The notes: generated by a model not told the origin, from the letters alone. Positions 34,172 through 46,141 are shown, numbered from the stretch's first letter. The stretch: DNA of 64,000 bases from Coptis chinensis (GCA_015680905.1 CM027377.1:54643501-54707500); one strand, 5' to 3'. Made by a program: numbers and translations.

Positions 34172-35101
34172 ATGAATAGGAATAATAATAATAATAATGA
34201 TCATTTGGGAGTGAACAAGATTGGTAAGAATATTAGAAAGAGTCCATTACATCAACCCAATTATTCCAACAATAATAATAGTAATAATAATAATAATAAG
34301 CAGCAACCACCACAGCCTCATGTTTATAATATAAGCAAGAATGATTTCCGAAACATTGTTCAGCAGTTAACTGGTTCGCCATCCCATAGTAGTAATAATA
34401 ATACTCCACCACCGCGACCTCCACATAATGCACCTAAGCCACCTAGTATGCGTTTACAAAGGATTCGTCCACCTCCTTTGTCGCCCATTGCTCGACCACA
34501 ACATCATAATGCACATCCGGCACTTGCTCCTCCTCCGAATCATTTTAATAATGGTTTCGTTAGACCTCCTCCTCAAATGGTTCAACAACCGCAGTATCCG
34601 CCTCATGGGGATGCGGGTTGGAATACTACGGCAGAGTCACCTATCTCGGCTTACATGCGTTATCTTCAGAACTCGATGAATGGTGGTCCTAGTCCTAGGC
34701 CAATTCAAGGTCAAATTCCATACCAACATCCTCCTCAAGGTCACGGACAGCCACCCCCACCAGTACAGGGTTTACTTCCTACACCTTCTGCGTCTGCTGC
34801 TTTTCCTTCTCCACGCGGTGGTAATGGTCCTCCACTTTTGCCGTCTCCAACTTCACAGTTTTTGTTGCCATCTCCAAGTGCTTACATGAATTTATTGTCT
34901 CCTCGGTCACCTTATCCACCACTTTCTCCTGGGTTTCAGTTCCCCCCACCTTTAACTCCTGGCTTCTTTTCTCCCTTTTCTCATCAGTCTGGGATTTTGG
35001 GTCCTGGGCCACATCCTCCGCCATCTCCAGGCATGATGTTCCCACCATCACCATCAGGTTTTTTCCCCGTCTTAAGTCCTAGATGGAGGGACCAACAATA
35101 G
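34172..35101 (+). CDS. IKU1: VQ-motif protein, HAIKU1-like
   Basis: 309 residues, single coding exon, stop TAG. VQ proteins are plant nuclear cofactors that bind WRKY transcription factors; Arabidopsis HAIKU1 (VQ14) acts with MINI3 to control endosperm growth and seed size. The VQ motif FRNIVQQLTG is at residues 59-68. The N-terminal LGVNKIGKNIRKSPLHQP (12-29) and YNISKND just before the motif are the features that point to the HAIKU1 type. The rest is Pro/Ser-rich with repeated SP and PP motifs and no other domain; it ends in a segment like FFPVLSPRWRD. Two Asn tracts come from AAT repeats. The chosen ATG is the first in this frame and lies after a possible 5'-UTR intron (GT at 34096, AG at 34170-34171, just before the ATG). 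Whether it is the direct orthologue of IKU1 or a paralogue is undecided. Confidence 0.9.
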   Translation: MNRNNNNNNDHLGVNKIGKNIRKSPLHQPNYSNNNNSNNNNNKQQPPQPHVYNISKNDFRNIVQQLTGSPSHSSNNNTPPPRPPHNAPKPPSMRLQRIRPPPLSPIARPQHHNAHPALAPPPNHFNNGFVRPPPQMVQQPQYPPHGDAGWNTTAESPISAYMRYLQNSMNGGPSPRPIQGQIPYQHPPQGHGQPPPPVQGLLPTPSASAAFPSPRGGNGPPLLPSPTSQFLLPSPSAYMNLLSPRSPYPPLSPGFQFPPPLTPGFFSPFSHQSGILGPGPHPPPSPGMMFPPSPSGFFPVLSPRWRDQQ

Positions 35102-35779
35102 TAGCTGACACCACCCTTTTCATGTCCATCTCTTTACGTGTACTTTGTGAAACTGTAAAGTGTACCAGTATAAGAGGTCCTTCTCTTCTTTTTCCCTTTT
35201 TTTTTATCACCCCCTTGTTACGGCCTGTGTTAAAATAGGAAAATGTAGCTGTTGCAGTCTTTCATGGATCTTTTGGAATGGGTTGTTCACAGAAGTACTG
35301 GTCTTGTCAAACTGGTCGTGGGGCTTTGATAAACAAGAAAGGAGTAGGATCACGCTGATTGAATAGAAGACATCATGTAACTCTGTAAGTTAGCCCTATG
35401 TCTGTTTGGAAGTCTTAAATTCTTTTTCAATTGCCCGACTTGCCAAGGAGCTCTCGAAGCTTTTTAAGCTTCATGTAACATGTACAATGGTATATTAGTT
35501 ATATTGTTTCTACGTATCCAATTTTTAATCTGAAAGCAGATTTTAATTCTATTCTCATGTAAATTTTGAATAGTATTTCTTTTATGTTGGGAAATGCAAT
35601 TGAGTTTCAAAGTGCAAAGTTTGTTTAGCTGTTTTTAGCCTCATTTATATGTATAAGATACTTTCTTCTGAAGTAATAAAATTTAACTATTTTATCTTGT
35701 TTTCTATTTATACTCTTACAAGTAGCAAGCATTGGTAGGCAGAACGACTAGACTAAATCTAAGTTCTAGATTTTACAAA
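35102..35779. other. 3' untranslated and downstream region of the VQ gene
   Basis: No ORF of note. The first 400-500 bases probably include the 3' UTR (TTAATTCTATTC and AATAAAATT-like A/T-rich words near 35550 and 35680 could serve as polyadenylation signals). No terminator can be fixed from sequence. Confidence 0.4.
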
Positions 35780-36346
35780 GTCATCTGAATACTTATGTAC
35801 CAAGTTTATAGTATCCTCAGACAGGATTACGAAAGTATGAATTATTCTCACGCCGTGCCTAAACTAGCCATTTTTTCAGCCATCTGGTTTGTTTCTCTGA
35901 AAACATGGCTAGCGTTGAAGTCTCTGAAGGCACTAATTAGGATTTTAATCTCTGGGAGAACACCTTTTGACTCTCCATATGGGTAGTAGTTCATTGGTCA
36001 CTATATTGAATGGGCTGCAGTGAATTTTCTGCAGTTCAAGTCTTCCAGAAAATGTAAGTCCTTTTGCAATGGCCCTGAGCTCAAGGTACAGGAATGATCT
36101 ATTCTCAAACCTATGCTCAATGCCATATACTACCCCTTGATTCAATAGCTAGCTGATTCTGTTTTGAGACCTCCATCTGTGTTTAGTGAGTATCATCCTG
36201 CCATTGTACGTCAACAAGTGGCATCTTGTGATAATATTTTTACCATTTCCCCCTGAAAACTGAATCTGTTAGGTGCAATCTGCATAAGCAGCTATCTTTT
36301 GTTTCTGTTGGTCCATTTGCAATTCTAGTCGTTACATCTCTCGCAC
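35780..36346 (-). pseudogene. RNase H-like remnant of a LINE, minus strand
   Basis: Minus-strand frames show YSLNTDGGLKTESASY near 36190-36140, ELRAIAKGLTFSGRLELQKI near 36070-36010 and FRDFNASHVFRETNQMAEKM near 35935-35875. LNTDG, ELRA and HVFRETNQMAE are the conserved blocks of the plant RVT_3 type of RNase H, which is found at the C-terminus of some plant LINEs and in derived genes. Stops and frame changes run through it. It seems to be the 3' part of an old minus-strand LINE, whose other pieces are at 38.7-39.0 and 46.3-46.6 kb. Confidence 0.6.
36146..36346. repeat. About 200-bp direct repeat, copy 1
   Basis: TAGCTGATTCTGTTTTGAG...TTTGCAATTCTAG...CATCTCTCGCA aligns with 38398-38600 in the same orientation, by eye somewhere above four bases in five. 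The two copies flank the plus-strand LINE fragment. They are part of the minus-strand RNase H-like remnant. Confidence 0.75.
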
Positions 36347-36429
36347 TACCAAAATCCCTTTGTAAAAGGGAGGTGGATTTTAGATTGTCTCATAGCCAAC
36401 GAGATTTTCGACTCTAAGCTCAAAGAAGG

Positions 36430-38345
36430 GAGTGGGTGTGGTGGTGTGTGGTGGTGAAAGTGGACATGATGAAAGTTTGTGATCATCTCTCGTGGAGGTT
36501 TCTCGATTATTTGATTGAAAGAATGGGTTTTGGAAGTAAATGGAGAAGTTGGATTTGGGTGTGCATCTCAAATGCTTGCTTCTCGATTCTTATAAATGGG
36601 TATCCCAAAGGCTTTTTCAAAAGCACAAGGGGAGATTGACAGGGAGATCCTCTTTCTCCATTTTTCTTTATTATGGTGACTAAGGTTCTTAGTAGGATGA
36701 AATGTTATGCTGGTTGATGAAGTGGTTTTTGAAAAGGTTGCACCAAGAGAAAATGCTTTGGCAATTTAACATTTACCGTCCGCATGTCACCAAGTCTTTT
36801 TTGGTGACCCAGGTGGATAAGGTGAATGCACTTTAGACTTTGTTACTTTGGTTCAAATGGTTTCCAGGTATTGAAATCCAAAGTGTATGGAGTAGGAGAT
36901 GTGGAGGATTTGGATCAAATTACTCATGTTTTGGGTGGTGAGTTGGATTATTTTCCATCTACTTATTTAGGATTACCATTGCGGACTAAAAGTAAGTCAA
37001 GGGCAATATGGATCAAAGTACTTGAGAGGGTTTCTTGTAAGTTAGCAAGATAGAAGGGAAAACTCTTATCTAAAGGAGGAGGTTATCCTTGCTCAATACA
37101 ATCATAAGCCAAATTCCTAACTGTTTCCTCTCTCTTTTTCTAATACCAAATGGTGTACCTAAGAAACTTTAGAAGGTGTTTACTATTTAGAAGGTTTATA
37201 GTGAGGAGAAAAGGAAAATACATTGGGTAAGATGGGAGAGACTTTGTCTTGCCAAGGAGGAAAGGCGTTTGGGATGCAAATATTTAGAAGCCATAAACAA
37301 GGCACTTTTGTCAAATTGGTTGTGGAGGTATGGGGAAGAGAAAGAACATGTGGAAACCAAAAATACCACGGTGTCCTTTTGGTGCTACTTTATGGAGAGG
37401 CATAACTGTGGATGGGATCGATTTAAGAAGTGTAAGATTTCCACCGGGAAGAGGAGCTACTATTTTCTTTTGGCATGATGTATGGATAGGGGAGAGACCA
37501 CTTAGGGATCAATTCCCTACTATATACAAGCTAGCAACCAACAAGAAGAATGCAAGAGTGGTGGATGTTATGAGTAGAGGGGAAAATGGAGTGCTTGAAA
37601 TTTGGTGTTGAGGAGAAATTTGAATAACCGGGAGGTCAATGTGCATGCTTATGTTTTGGAATGTATTTACCAAGACGAGGTGGTGCATTGGGTGGAAGAT
37701 AGAGTGTGGAAATAGAACAAGGACAACACTTATTCGGTGTACTCATTTTATGGTGTACTAGCAAAGAGGAAAACACAATAGAAGTTAGGGGCCAATGAAG
37801 TCATGGTGAATTTTCCGTACAAAAAGATTTGGGTGCGCTCAATTCCATTTAAAGTGGCACTTTTCACTTGCGTCGCCTATCTTAGGTGTATCCAAACCAT
37901 TGGTAAACTTAATGCAAAAGGGATGGAGCTCAACAATGAATGTGCACTTTGTTGGGTGGATGAGAAGGATGTGGATCATCTCTAGTTTGTTGTTTGATGG
38001 ACAAGTTGGGAATTGTTTTACTCAACATTCAAGAAATCGTGGACGTTACCGGAAAATATAAGGGAGGCCCCTAGTTGGAGACATTAATTTAGCCTGTCCC
38101 TCCTAGAGCTAAGTGGATAGCGGATCACGTACCAAAGGTAATACCCTAGTGTGGGGGGTGTGAAATGAGCGTAACTGGAGAATTTTCCAAAACAAGGAAA
38201 AGGCTACACATAAGAAGTTAAGTGGTGTGTGATTGGTCTCGGGGAGTGTCACTGCTAAAGGAATTGCAGCTTCAAGATTTTTTTGTGTAGGTGGGAGGTT
38301 ATGTAATTGTATATTTCTTTTTCTTTTTCTTATTATTTTTCGAGT
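36430..38345 (+). pseudogene. Degenerate LINE reverse transcriptase fragment
   Basis: Frames in order: SWRFLDYLIERMGFGSKWRSW and CFSILINGYPKGFFKSTRGD (36480-36639), then after a stop QGDPLSPFF, the RT motif before the catalytic block. Next come THVLGGELDYFPSTYLGLPL and VLERVSCKLAR (36910-37053), a zone around 37269-37611 equivalent to the region behind the RT, and FPYKKIWVRSIPFKVALFTC and CALCWVDEKDVDHL (37803-37985), the zf-RVT domain. The catalytic F/YADD block falls in a deleted stretch. The 5' end starts inside the RT, as expected of 5'-truncated LINEs. No poly(A) tail is recognisable at the right end. Confidence 0.72.
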
Positions 38346-38380
38346 TGTGTGGGATCAGTGATTGACTATACTTGTTTGGT

Positions 38381-38391
38381 CCCCCCCCCCC
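38381..38391. repeat. Poly(C) run
   Basis: Eleven C residues between the LINE fragment and copy 2 of the 200-bp repeat. Unusual in this AT-rich window. Confidence 0.8.
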
Positions 38392-38397
38392 TCTTCC

Positions 38398-38600
38398 ATA
38401 GCCAGCTGATACAGTTCTCTGAGGGTTCCATCTGTGTTTAGTGAGTGTCATCGTGCCATGTAGGTGTCCCAAGTGGGCATCTTGTGATCTTCTACACTGT
38501 TTCCACCTGAAAACCGAATTAGTTAGGTGCAATCTGCTTTAGTAGCTATCTTTTGTTTCTATTGGCCCATTTGCAATTTTAGTGCTTACATCTCTAGCAA
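38398..38600. repeat. About 200-bp direct repeat, copy 2
   Basis: Partner of 36146-36346. Both this copy and the LINE-distal side are followed by similar words: GACTATACTTGTTTGGTC at 38362-38380 before it and GACTATAGTTATTTGGTC at 38607-38623 after it. This suggests that a unit of about 230 bp was tandemly duplicated before or after the LINE fragment inserted. Confidence 0.7.
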
Positions 38601-38610
38601 GGACTGACTA

Positions 38611-38731
38611 TAGTTATTTGGTCACAAAAGAAAAGAAAAGAAAAGGATTAGTTATTTGGTCACAAAAGAAAAGAAAAGAAAAGAAAAGGATTAGTTATTT
38701 GGTCACAAAAAAGAAAAGGATTAGTTATTTG
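38611..38731. repeat. Minisatellite with TAGTTATTTGGTCACAAAAG unit
   Basis: Units start at 38611, 38649, 38692 and 38722. They differ mainly in how many AAAAG steps follow, so the length varies from about 30 to 43 bp. Confidence 0.85.
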
Positions 38732-38734
38732 ATT

Positions 38735-39005
38735 CTATAGTTTCTTTCTAGCCAAACCCTGTAGAGTGTAGCTGTGAGAGCTGCCAGTCTGTTTAAATAG
38801 GTATTTTGCTTTCAAGTTCTTGGAAATTGATTCAGATCAAGAAATGAATTTTGATGACTGTTGTTACTACACCAGGCAAGAATCTGGTTACCTTGTTTGT
38901 CTATGGGCATTGAAAGAAGAGATGGTGCATGTGCTAGTCACTAGTAATCAATCTGCTTGAACTAACTTGTTGTTTCTGACAATTTCTTATATAAAAGTTA
39001 TTCCT
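38735..39005 (-). pseudogene. zf-RVT remnant of the old minus-strand LINE
   Basis: On the minus strand MHHLFFQCP (about 38932-38906) and LAALTATLYRVWLERN (about 38790-38743) match the end of the zf-RVT domain of plant LINEs, where HLFFxCP is followed some 50 residues later by a WxERN block. The stretch between them is out of frame. It lies in the right order and orientation to belong with the RNase H-like remnant at 35780-36346. Confidence 0.45.
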
Positions 39006-39607
39006 TCTATTGCTATACCTGTATAGGTTGATACTTCGTATTTAGGGCATCTCAATAGACTGAATAGAGTTGTTAGTTGATTCTGTTGTTGACAGATAGT
39101 ACACAAGTTACAATCCATAGTTGAACAGACAGCAGTTAGACACTGCTATTACCTTCCATTCCACCAATATGCCCTGCATGGGGAGTGCATTTTGGAGAAC
39201 CAACCAGCGAAGGACTGAGTGTTCAGTTTAATAGAAACATTACTAACCGATAAAAAAAAAGGACTGAGTGTTTAGTAGCATGGTTGGTCGACCATAACTG
39301 GTTACTCCATAGGTTCTTATTGTTTTGTTTTCTTAAAACAGCGTATGCTGTTTTGATTGAGAAGATGAAGTGATTAACTATGGATGACGAGTCCATAGTT
39401 AATTTGCATATTGTGCAGGATAAGGAGACAGAAGGATAACTTCTAGTGATACAACTCTCACAACCAACGGCACTGCTAGTGATACAACTCTAACAGCCAC
39501 AACTATTGCAGCCAAATGATTATTCATTAGTGCTCTATTGTAGAATGAGGAACTAGATTATAGACACTTGTTTACGAAAAAGTTCTAATCACAGCATTGA
39601 GGGTATA
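39006..39607. other. Sequence left of the full-length LINE
   Basis: No gene recognised. A 20-base phrase CTAGTGATACAACTCT occurs twice (39443 and 39477). The untranslated start of the LINE at 39608 is probably within the last 100-200 bases, but its exact 5' end and target duplication were not found. Confidence 0.4.
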
Positions 39608-42344
39608 ATGGAGGATTCAATCCGCATTGAGGCAAAACATTTCATCTTCCAAACTCTACGCAGTTCGTACACTTTCAGGGTTGTGGAAGAAAGTAGGAAG
39701 AGGAAAGGTGCAATAGTTTTTAAACTTGATGAGGCAATATGGATTCAAAAAGCAATTAAAGACTCATCTTTGGAAGGGTGCAGCTGGTATCAGAAAAGAT
39801 TCAGAGGCAGAGTTATCACAATCAGAAAGAGGTCGAACAGATCAGGTAGATTTATTAGCATCGAAGCTTACTTTGGGAACCCAAATGACGCACAGTCTCT
39901 TGCCATTCCAGAGGGTCAAAACGGGAGGGGATGGTTGGAATTCACACGGATGTTTGCGGCAACCACAGCAGGTCGAGGATACCAGATTCCTACGCCTCAA
40001 AACCACACTGTTCAAAATACACAGTGTAACCAGAGTTTAAGGAATGAAGGTATATCCTACGCAGAAATGGTGAGAAATGGGTCGCCATCATCACAAATCA
40101 GAAACAAAGATCGGAGATGGGTATCCATTTGGGGGTTAAGTAAAAAAGAGTGGAATCCTGCAACCTTCACCAAGATCAAAGGAAGTTGTCCGGGCATTAC
40201 TCTTGTTGTAGTGATATCCTCCAAAGAAGATGGTCTTTTCGCTTTAATCGACGAACCAACTGTGGAAATCCCCCGATCAATCTCTATCAGGAGCCGAGGT
40301 AAATCACTTCGTTTGTTTCTAGACACTGATCCAAAAGAGGATTTACTTCAACTGATTGGTATTAAAGGCAGCTCGGAGTCGAGAGCAGTCGGGAGCCGAT
40401 CTGAGGAGGAACAGAGCACAAGACAGGCCTCTCCAGTGGCCAAGGATATTCCCGTCGAGAAAATTTCTGGTGGTGGTCAAACCCAAAACTGTTGGTCAAC
40501 AGTGGGCAATGTGGAGCCTCATGATTCCAACACGCTGAGAGAGAGGATTGGCAGAAATTTGAATTGTGGTGTCAGGGAAGCAGAAGGTTGCAGAACGGAT
40601 AGGCCTGCATCTGTAGGTACGAACACGCAACGTGGCAATATAGGGTCTACGGGATCAAGATATGAAGTTCTAGGAAGGCAAGATAGTCAACAGGGTCAAG
40701 AGTCTCCAGAAGTGGGCCAGTTGAGAACTCCCAATTTATTTCCTAGGTTACAAAGGATTAGGGAGGGACATAGGACTCAACATCAGGCTCCACAGGATCA
40801 AGAGTATACAGAAGTGGGCCAGTTAAGAACTCCTATTTTATTTCCTAGGATGCAAATGATGACGGAGCGACATAGGACTAAACATCTCGTGACTCCTCAA
40901 TCAGTGGGACAGCAGAATATGACGGGTGGGGGTTCTGTTGTGGACCTGAACAATGTCTCAGCTAGGTACCAGTTCAATCCAGCCCACAGTCATATCTTTC
41001 CAGCCAGGCCCACAGATGCACAAGACAGTCACATTTTAGGCCCATATGCAGAAATAGGGCCCAATCCTCTGTATCTAATTCAGCTCAGGAGTCCAGCGTT
41101 GCTGGGCCTCATGATGCGGGCTTAAACATCTCAAACATACCACTTGGGCTACATGATGCGGGATTAAACAACATTAATAGATCACCCATCTATTATTTCA
41201 ACCAGTGCAACCGTTCTTTACAAACTGGAAATGGTAGACAAAACGGGTCTATGGAATCACGAGATGGGCTTGGTGCTATTCTTACTTTTAACACCCATCC
41301 AGCTCCAGCTCCTCCAATAAATGGAAATGATAGCAGCAGTGATCAGCCTGACAGGGGCCACCGCCAGTCTAGTGGTTCTAGTACTCATGAACACAGGTCG
41401 TCAGCCGGTGTAGTTAATGAGAATTCTAACAGCAGAACGACAACTACTAGAGATGATTTTTTGAATTCCACTGAGGAGACTAATAGAACCGACGATGACG
41501 GGATTACAGTTGGGGATGAAACAGCAACAGTACCCATGGACCAAACAGTAGAAGTGAGGGTTGGTATGCAAACAAACGAATCTGAACATGGGTGGGGTAT
41601 CATAGAAGCCTTATCATCAAGAGTTCACTCTTCCCCTCCAATCTTTGCCATCAACGAGGCTGCTGATCTCCTTCTTCGAACTTCAGAACCTCTAACTTAT
41701 CCCATCTCTCTTTTGACATGTTTTAATTTTAATCTTCCAATCTTGGGGCAACTAGAGTCTAATTTTGGTTGTATGTCTACACAGGATAGCCCGTTGGGAG
41801 CATGGACCCAAACTTTGGCAGGAGACTTCTCTGAGGCCGATATAGGTGGATCATCTTGCACATCTCCGAGTGAGAGGGTCCAAATCCTCAATCCCCGGTC
41901 GAAATGTTTTGAATATGAGAAGGTCCATGGGGCGTGCTAGCACTTCTTCAACCGATATCATAATTCGAATAATACATTGAAAGATTCAAACCTGTCTGAC
42001 TTGACATGGCATCCCGCTAGTCCTACTTGCGAGGTTGGGGGGTGAAAGGGGTTGTCGAGTTGGCCATTCTTGAACATAGTTTGGAGAGTCCTTTAGAAAT
42101 AGAACCCATTAATGTGAGTGAAGGTGTTGGAACTTTTGAGTTAGCGAATGCCAGTTGGTTAGAGAGTCATCGTGAGGAGTTTGCGAGGTTAGCTGGTCTG
42201 TCTTTTCAAGGGCGTTGGGAAGACGCCCTTAATATCCTTAGTGATATTATGGGATCACAAAGGAGTTGTAACACACCTCTGAATAATGGTACTGATCTGG
42301 TTTTGTCTAAAGGGAGAGGAAACTTCGTCAGTTATATTCCCTAA
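39608..42344 (+). pseudogene. LINE ORF1
   Basis: ORF1 proteins bind the LINE RNA. The first open part (39608-41125, 505 codons) begins with a domain of about 120 residues (IRIEAKHFIF, then RFISIEAYFGN and IPEGQNGRGW), the layout of the PurA-like nucleic-acid-binding domain found at the N-terminus of some plant LINE ORF1 proteins. A second conserved block starts at WVSIWGLSKKEWNPATFTKI and ends IPRSISI...FLDTDP. A low-complexity linker with two near-identical QEYTEVGQLRTP-type repeats follows. After a stop at 41125 the reading resumes at 41251-41940 and again, in another frame, at 42027-42344 (SWLESHREEFARLAGLSFQG). At least two disruptions. It is the longest open frame in the LINE. Confidence 0.65.
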
Positions 42345-42457
42345 CTGCAACCGTAAATTAGCCAAGGAGGTTATGAGGTTATGAGGTTATCGTCTACCGT
42401 GAATTATGGGGAACCACCCAGTGGGAGCAGGAGTGTGAGGGGGAATAAGTTGTCTTT

Positions 42458-45400
42458 ATGACGCCAAAGATCTTGTCTTGGAATGTTAGAGGATTAGGTG
42501 ATATGGATAAAAGAACTCTTGTCAAGGATTTTATACGTCAGTCTGGGGCTTCGATTGTTACTCTACAAGAGACTAAACTGGAAGTGATAGATAATAACGT
42601 GATTCAAGATATTTGGGGCAGGAATAATTTGGGGTGGGTTGCCACTCCAGCTTTAGGTACCTGAGGTGGGGTATGTGTGATTTGGGACAAAAATGTGATT
42701 GCGGTAGAAGATTCCCTTATCGGGGCATACTCTGCTACCATTTTGTATTATGAGATTGGAAGCCTTGATAAATGGATGTTTTCAAGAGTATATGGTCCAT
42801 CTAATAAGAGCGATCTCAAGGATCTCTTGGAAGAGTTAGATAACGTTCGAGCTTACTCTGTGTTGGCTTCGTGGTGTCTTGCAGGGGATTTTAATATGAT
42901 AAGGTTTTCTAAGGAGAAGAGTGGTGGATGCGCCATTAACTCGGGTATGAGGAGATTTTCTGACTTTGTTAATCGGCACGATTTGGTGGATCTGCCGTTT
43001 GTTGGGGGTAATTTTACTTGGTCAGACCACAAGGTGGACCCTATACTTGTTCCTCTTGACAGGTTTCTCATTGATACTGGATGGGAGGATAAGGCCCCGA
43101 ACTTGATCCAAACCATACACTCTGCTCCTATTTCTGACCATCGGCCCATCACTTTGGAGTGTAGAAAATCTTCTAAGCGACCCTCTCCTTTTCGTTTCGA
43201 GTTAATGTGGCTGCTTGAACCGTCTTTTGAAGAGTTGGTGAAAACTTGGTGGGGTGAAGGAGTGTTTGAAGGACGGCCTAGTTTCATTGTCGCAAAAAAA
43301 TTGAAGTTTGTTAAATCTAAAATCAAAGTGTGGAGCAAGGAAGTCTTTGGGAGTGTGGAGACACAAAAAAAGAACTCCCTTCAAGAACTTAAGGATTTGG
43401 ACACCGTGGAGGAGGAGCGGAACCTAACAGAAGCCGAAAGGGATAGGAGGGAGGTGGTTAAAAGAGAGTTAGAGAGAGTGATCTTGATGGAAGAGATTGC
43501 TTGGAAGCAAAGATCAAGGGATAAGGACATCCAAGAAGGAGACCAGAATACGAAGTATTTCCACAGCCTCGCTAATGTTAGGAGAAGAGTTAATTCGATT
43601 TCCAAGTTGAACATAGGGGGTTCTCTGGTTGATGATGAAGAGGTAATCCGTAATGAGACTGTGAATTTTTATACAAAATTGTACAAAGAGCCTATGAGAT
43701 ACAGACCTCAACTTGACAATCTCGAAGTTAATCAAATTTCGGTGGAAGATAAGGAGTGTTTGGAGCAACCGCTTCAGGAGGAGGAGATTTTTTGAGCTCT
43801 GAATTCGATGGATGGAGACCGTGCTCCAGGCCCTGATGGGTTTCCTGTTGAATTTTTTAAAAAGTTTTGGACTACCATTAAAAGAGATTTTTTGGAGATG
43901 GTGAGAGATTTCCAAATGAACTGTTTTTTGGAGCATAGTTTGAACCATACTTTTCTCACTCTTATTCCTAAGGTGCATGGGGCGATGGAAATGGGGATTT
44001 CGTGCCTATTAGTCTTGTGGGAACTGCTTATAAAATTATCTCCAAGGCTCTTTCTTTGAGGTTAAAAAAGGTTCTTGACTCGGTTATCTCGCAGGAACAA
44101 GGAGCGTTTATTTTCGATAGACAAATCCTAGACGGTGTTCTAATTGCTAATGAAGCCATTGATGATAGGATTCGTTCTAGGACGCCTGGGATTGTTTGTA
44201 AGGTGGACATCTCCAAAGCCTATGATAATGTGAGTTGGTCCTTTTTAGATTATATGTTCAGGCGGATGGGTTTTGGAGAGGTTTGGAGAAGTTGGGTCCG
44301 TAAGTGCATTTTGTCTGCGTCTTTTTCCGTCTTAGTGAATGGGTCTCCCGCGGGGTGGTTTAAAAGTTCTAGGGGTTTAAGACAGGGTGATCCTTTATCT
44401 CCTTTCCTTTTTCTCATTGTGGTGGAAGCTTTGAGTCGGATTATTCGAAGAGCCAATGAGTGGGGTGTTTTATCGGGGTTTTCCGTGGGGAGACACAATA
44501 TTAAGATCACCCACTTACAATTTGCAGATAACACTATCATCTTTTTAGGCAATGAGGAGAATCAAGTTAGATACCTTAGAGGTCTTCTTGCTTGTTTTGA
44601 GGCGGTATCAGGCTTGAGGATCAACATTGCTAAGAGCACGGTGTATTGTGTAGGAGGGAGTAATAGTGCAGTTCAGCTTGCTAGTGTCTTGGGGTGCTCT
44701 CCTGGTGTTCTTCCGGCGTCTTACTTAGGTCTTCCTTTGGGCGCTGCGAATAGGTGTGTTTCTATTTGGGACCCGGTGATAGAGAGATATGAGCGCAAGT
44801 TGGCTTCTTGGAGAGGTCGTTACCTCTCGAAAGGGGGTAGAGTGGTCCTCATTAAGAGTTCCTTGTCTAGTCTACCCGTTTATTTCATGTCGCTCTTTCG
44901 AGCACCAGTGAGTGTCACTAAGCGGTTGGATAAGATTTCGAGAGATTTTTTATGGAGAAATTCCGAGGAGGCACATCACTACCATCTCGTTAGTTGGAAT
45001 AGGGTGTGTACTTCTAAGGATCAAGGTGGCATTGGTATAAAGAAGACCCAGTTTATGAATCGTGCCCTTTTGAGTAAGTGGTTGTGGAGGTTCGGTATTG
45101 AGAGTGAGAGATTGTGGAGGAGAATTATTGTCTCCAGGTATGGGTTGAGTCCTTTTGGGTGGGAGAGCCGTGATGTGACGATTCCCTATGGGTGTGGAGT
45201 GTGGAAAGGGATTATGAAAGAAGTGGAGGACTATAGGAAAAATATTTCCTATAGAGTCAACAAAGGGGATAGAGTCAGATTTTGGGAGGATGTTTGGAAT
45301 GGGGATAGAGCCTTGAATAGGGATTTTGGGAACTTCTATGCCATGTCAAACAGGAAGAATCAGCCGGTTAGGGGTTTCATTGTTATGATAGATGGTACTG

Positions 45401-46141
45401 CCTCATGGAACATTGATCTCATTACACGCTCAATGACCGGGAGATTGACGATTTGGCTACTTTGATGGCGAGATTAGGGTCTCCACCTAATATCACTCTC
45501 AAGATGATCAACGTGTTTGGGCCCATGATGCCAAAGGTATTTTTTTTCTTGTTAGATCTTGGTATTCAACCCTCCTTGCTGCCTCACCTAACCAACCGGA
45601 TATCCTATCACACCTTGTTTTTCCTTGGTGTTTCATTTGGAGGGCTAAAATTCCGTCTAGGGTTTCTTTCTGCACTTGGTGTTCGGTTTTGGGTAAAATT
45701 TTAACCATTGACAATCTTCGGAAAAGGAAAATGATTATTGTTAATTTCTGCCCTTTTTGCTATGATTCGGGAGAATCCGTTGCTCATACTCTTATCCTTT
45801 GTCCTTTTTCTTATGCCATTTGGAACTATTTGATTCAATCTGGGTCAATCTCTTGGGTGTGTCCTCGATCTGCTTGTGATCTTTTGATGATGTGGTCTAG
45901 TCTTTGGTCTCCCACCCGTACTAAGAGAAAGTTGTGGAGTATCATTCCCTTTGCGATACTATGGGGTATATGGTTGGAAAGAAACCGGAGACATTTCGAG
46001 GATAGAAGCCTTGACGTTGCACATTTGATTCTTCACATCAAAGGATTGCTTTTCCTTTGGTGTAAGCGGTGGAAGGAGTTCAAGGAGATACCATTCGGGT
46101 CCTTTGCTTTTTCTTGGGAGGATATCATTCGAGATGTCTAA
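42458..46141 (+). pseudogene. LINE ORF2: endonuclease, reverse transcriptase, zf-RVT
   Basis: The endonuclease starts LSWNVRGLGDMDKR and has LQETKLE, LAGDFNMIR and SDHRPI, the APE-type catalytic blocks. The RT has DGDRAPGPDGF, KVDISKAYDNVSW, RQGDPLSPFLF and LQFADNTIIF, with FADN (44521-44532) in place of the usual F/YADD. The zf-RVT has FCPFCYDSGESVAHTLILCPF and WSIIPFAILWGIWLERN. Lesions: TGA stops at 42662 and 43793, both at places where family members have Arg and both explained by a CGA to TGA change; frameshifts near 43990, near 45430 and near 45540. The protein ends at TAA 46139-46141, followed by 128 bases and the poly(A) tail. Confidence 0.82.

Noticed and set aside
34233..35054. Other-frame and antisense ORFs over the VQ gene
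   Set aside because: They are created by the AAT and CCT-rich composition of the real gene.
36146..38600. The two 200-bp repeats as LTRs of a retrotransposon
   Set aside because: They have no TG...CA ends, no primer site or polypurine tract, and enclose LINE and not LTR-element sequence.
38611..38731. Spaced repeats as a CRISPR array
   Set aside because: The units are contiguous minisatellite steps that vary in the number of AAAAG, without unique spacers, in a plant genome.
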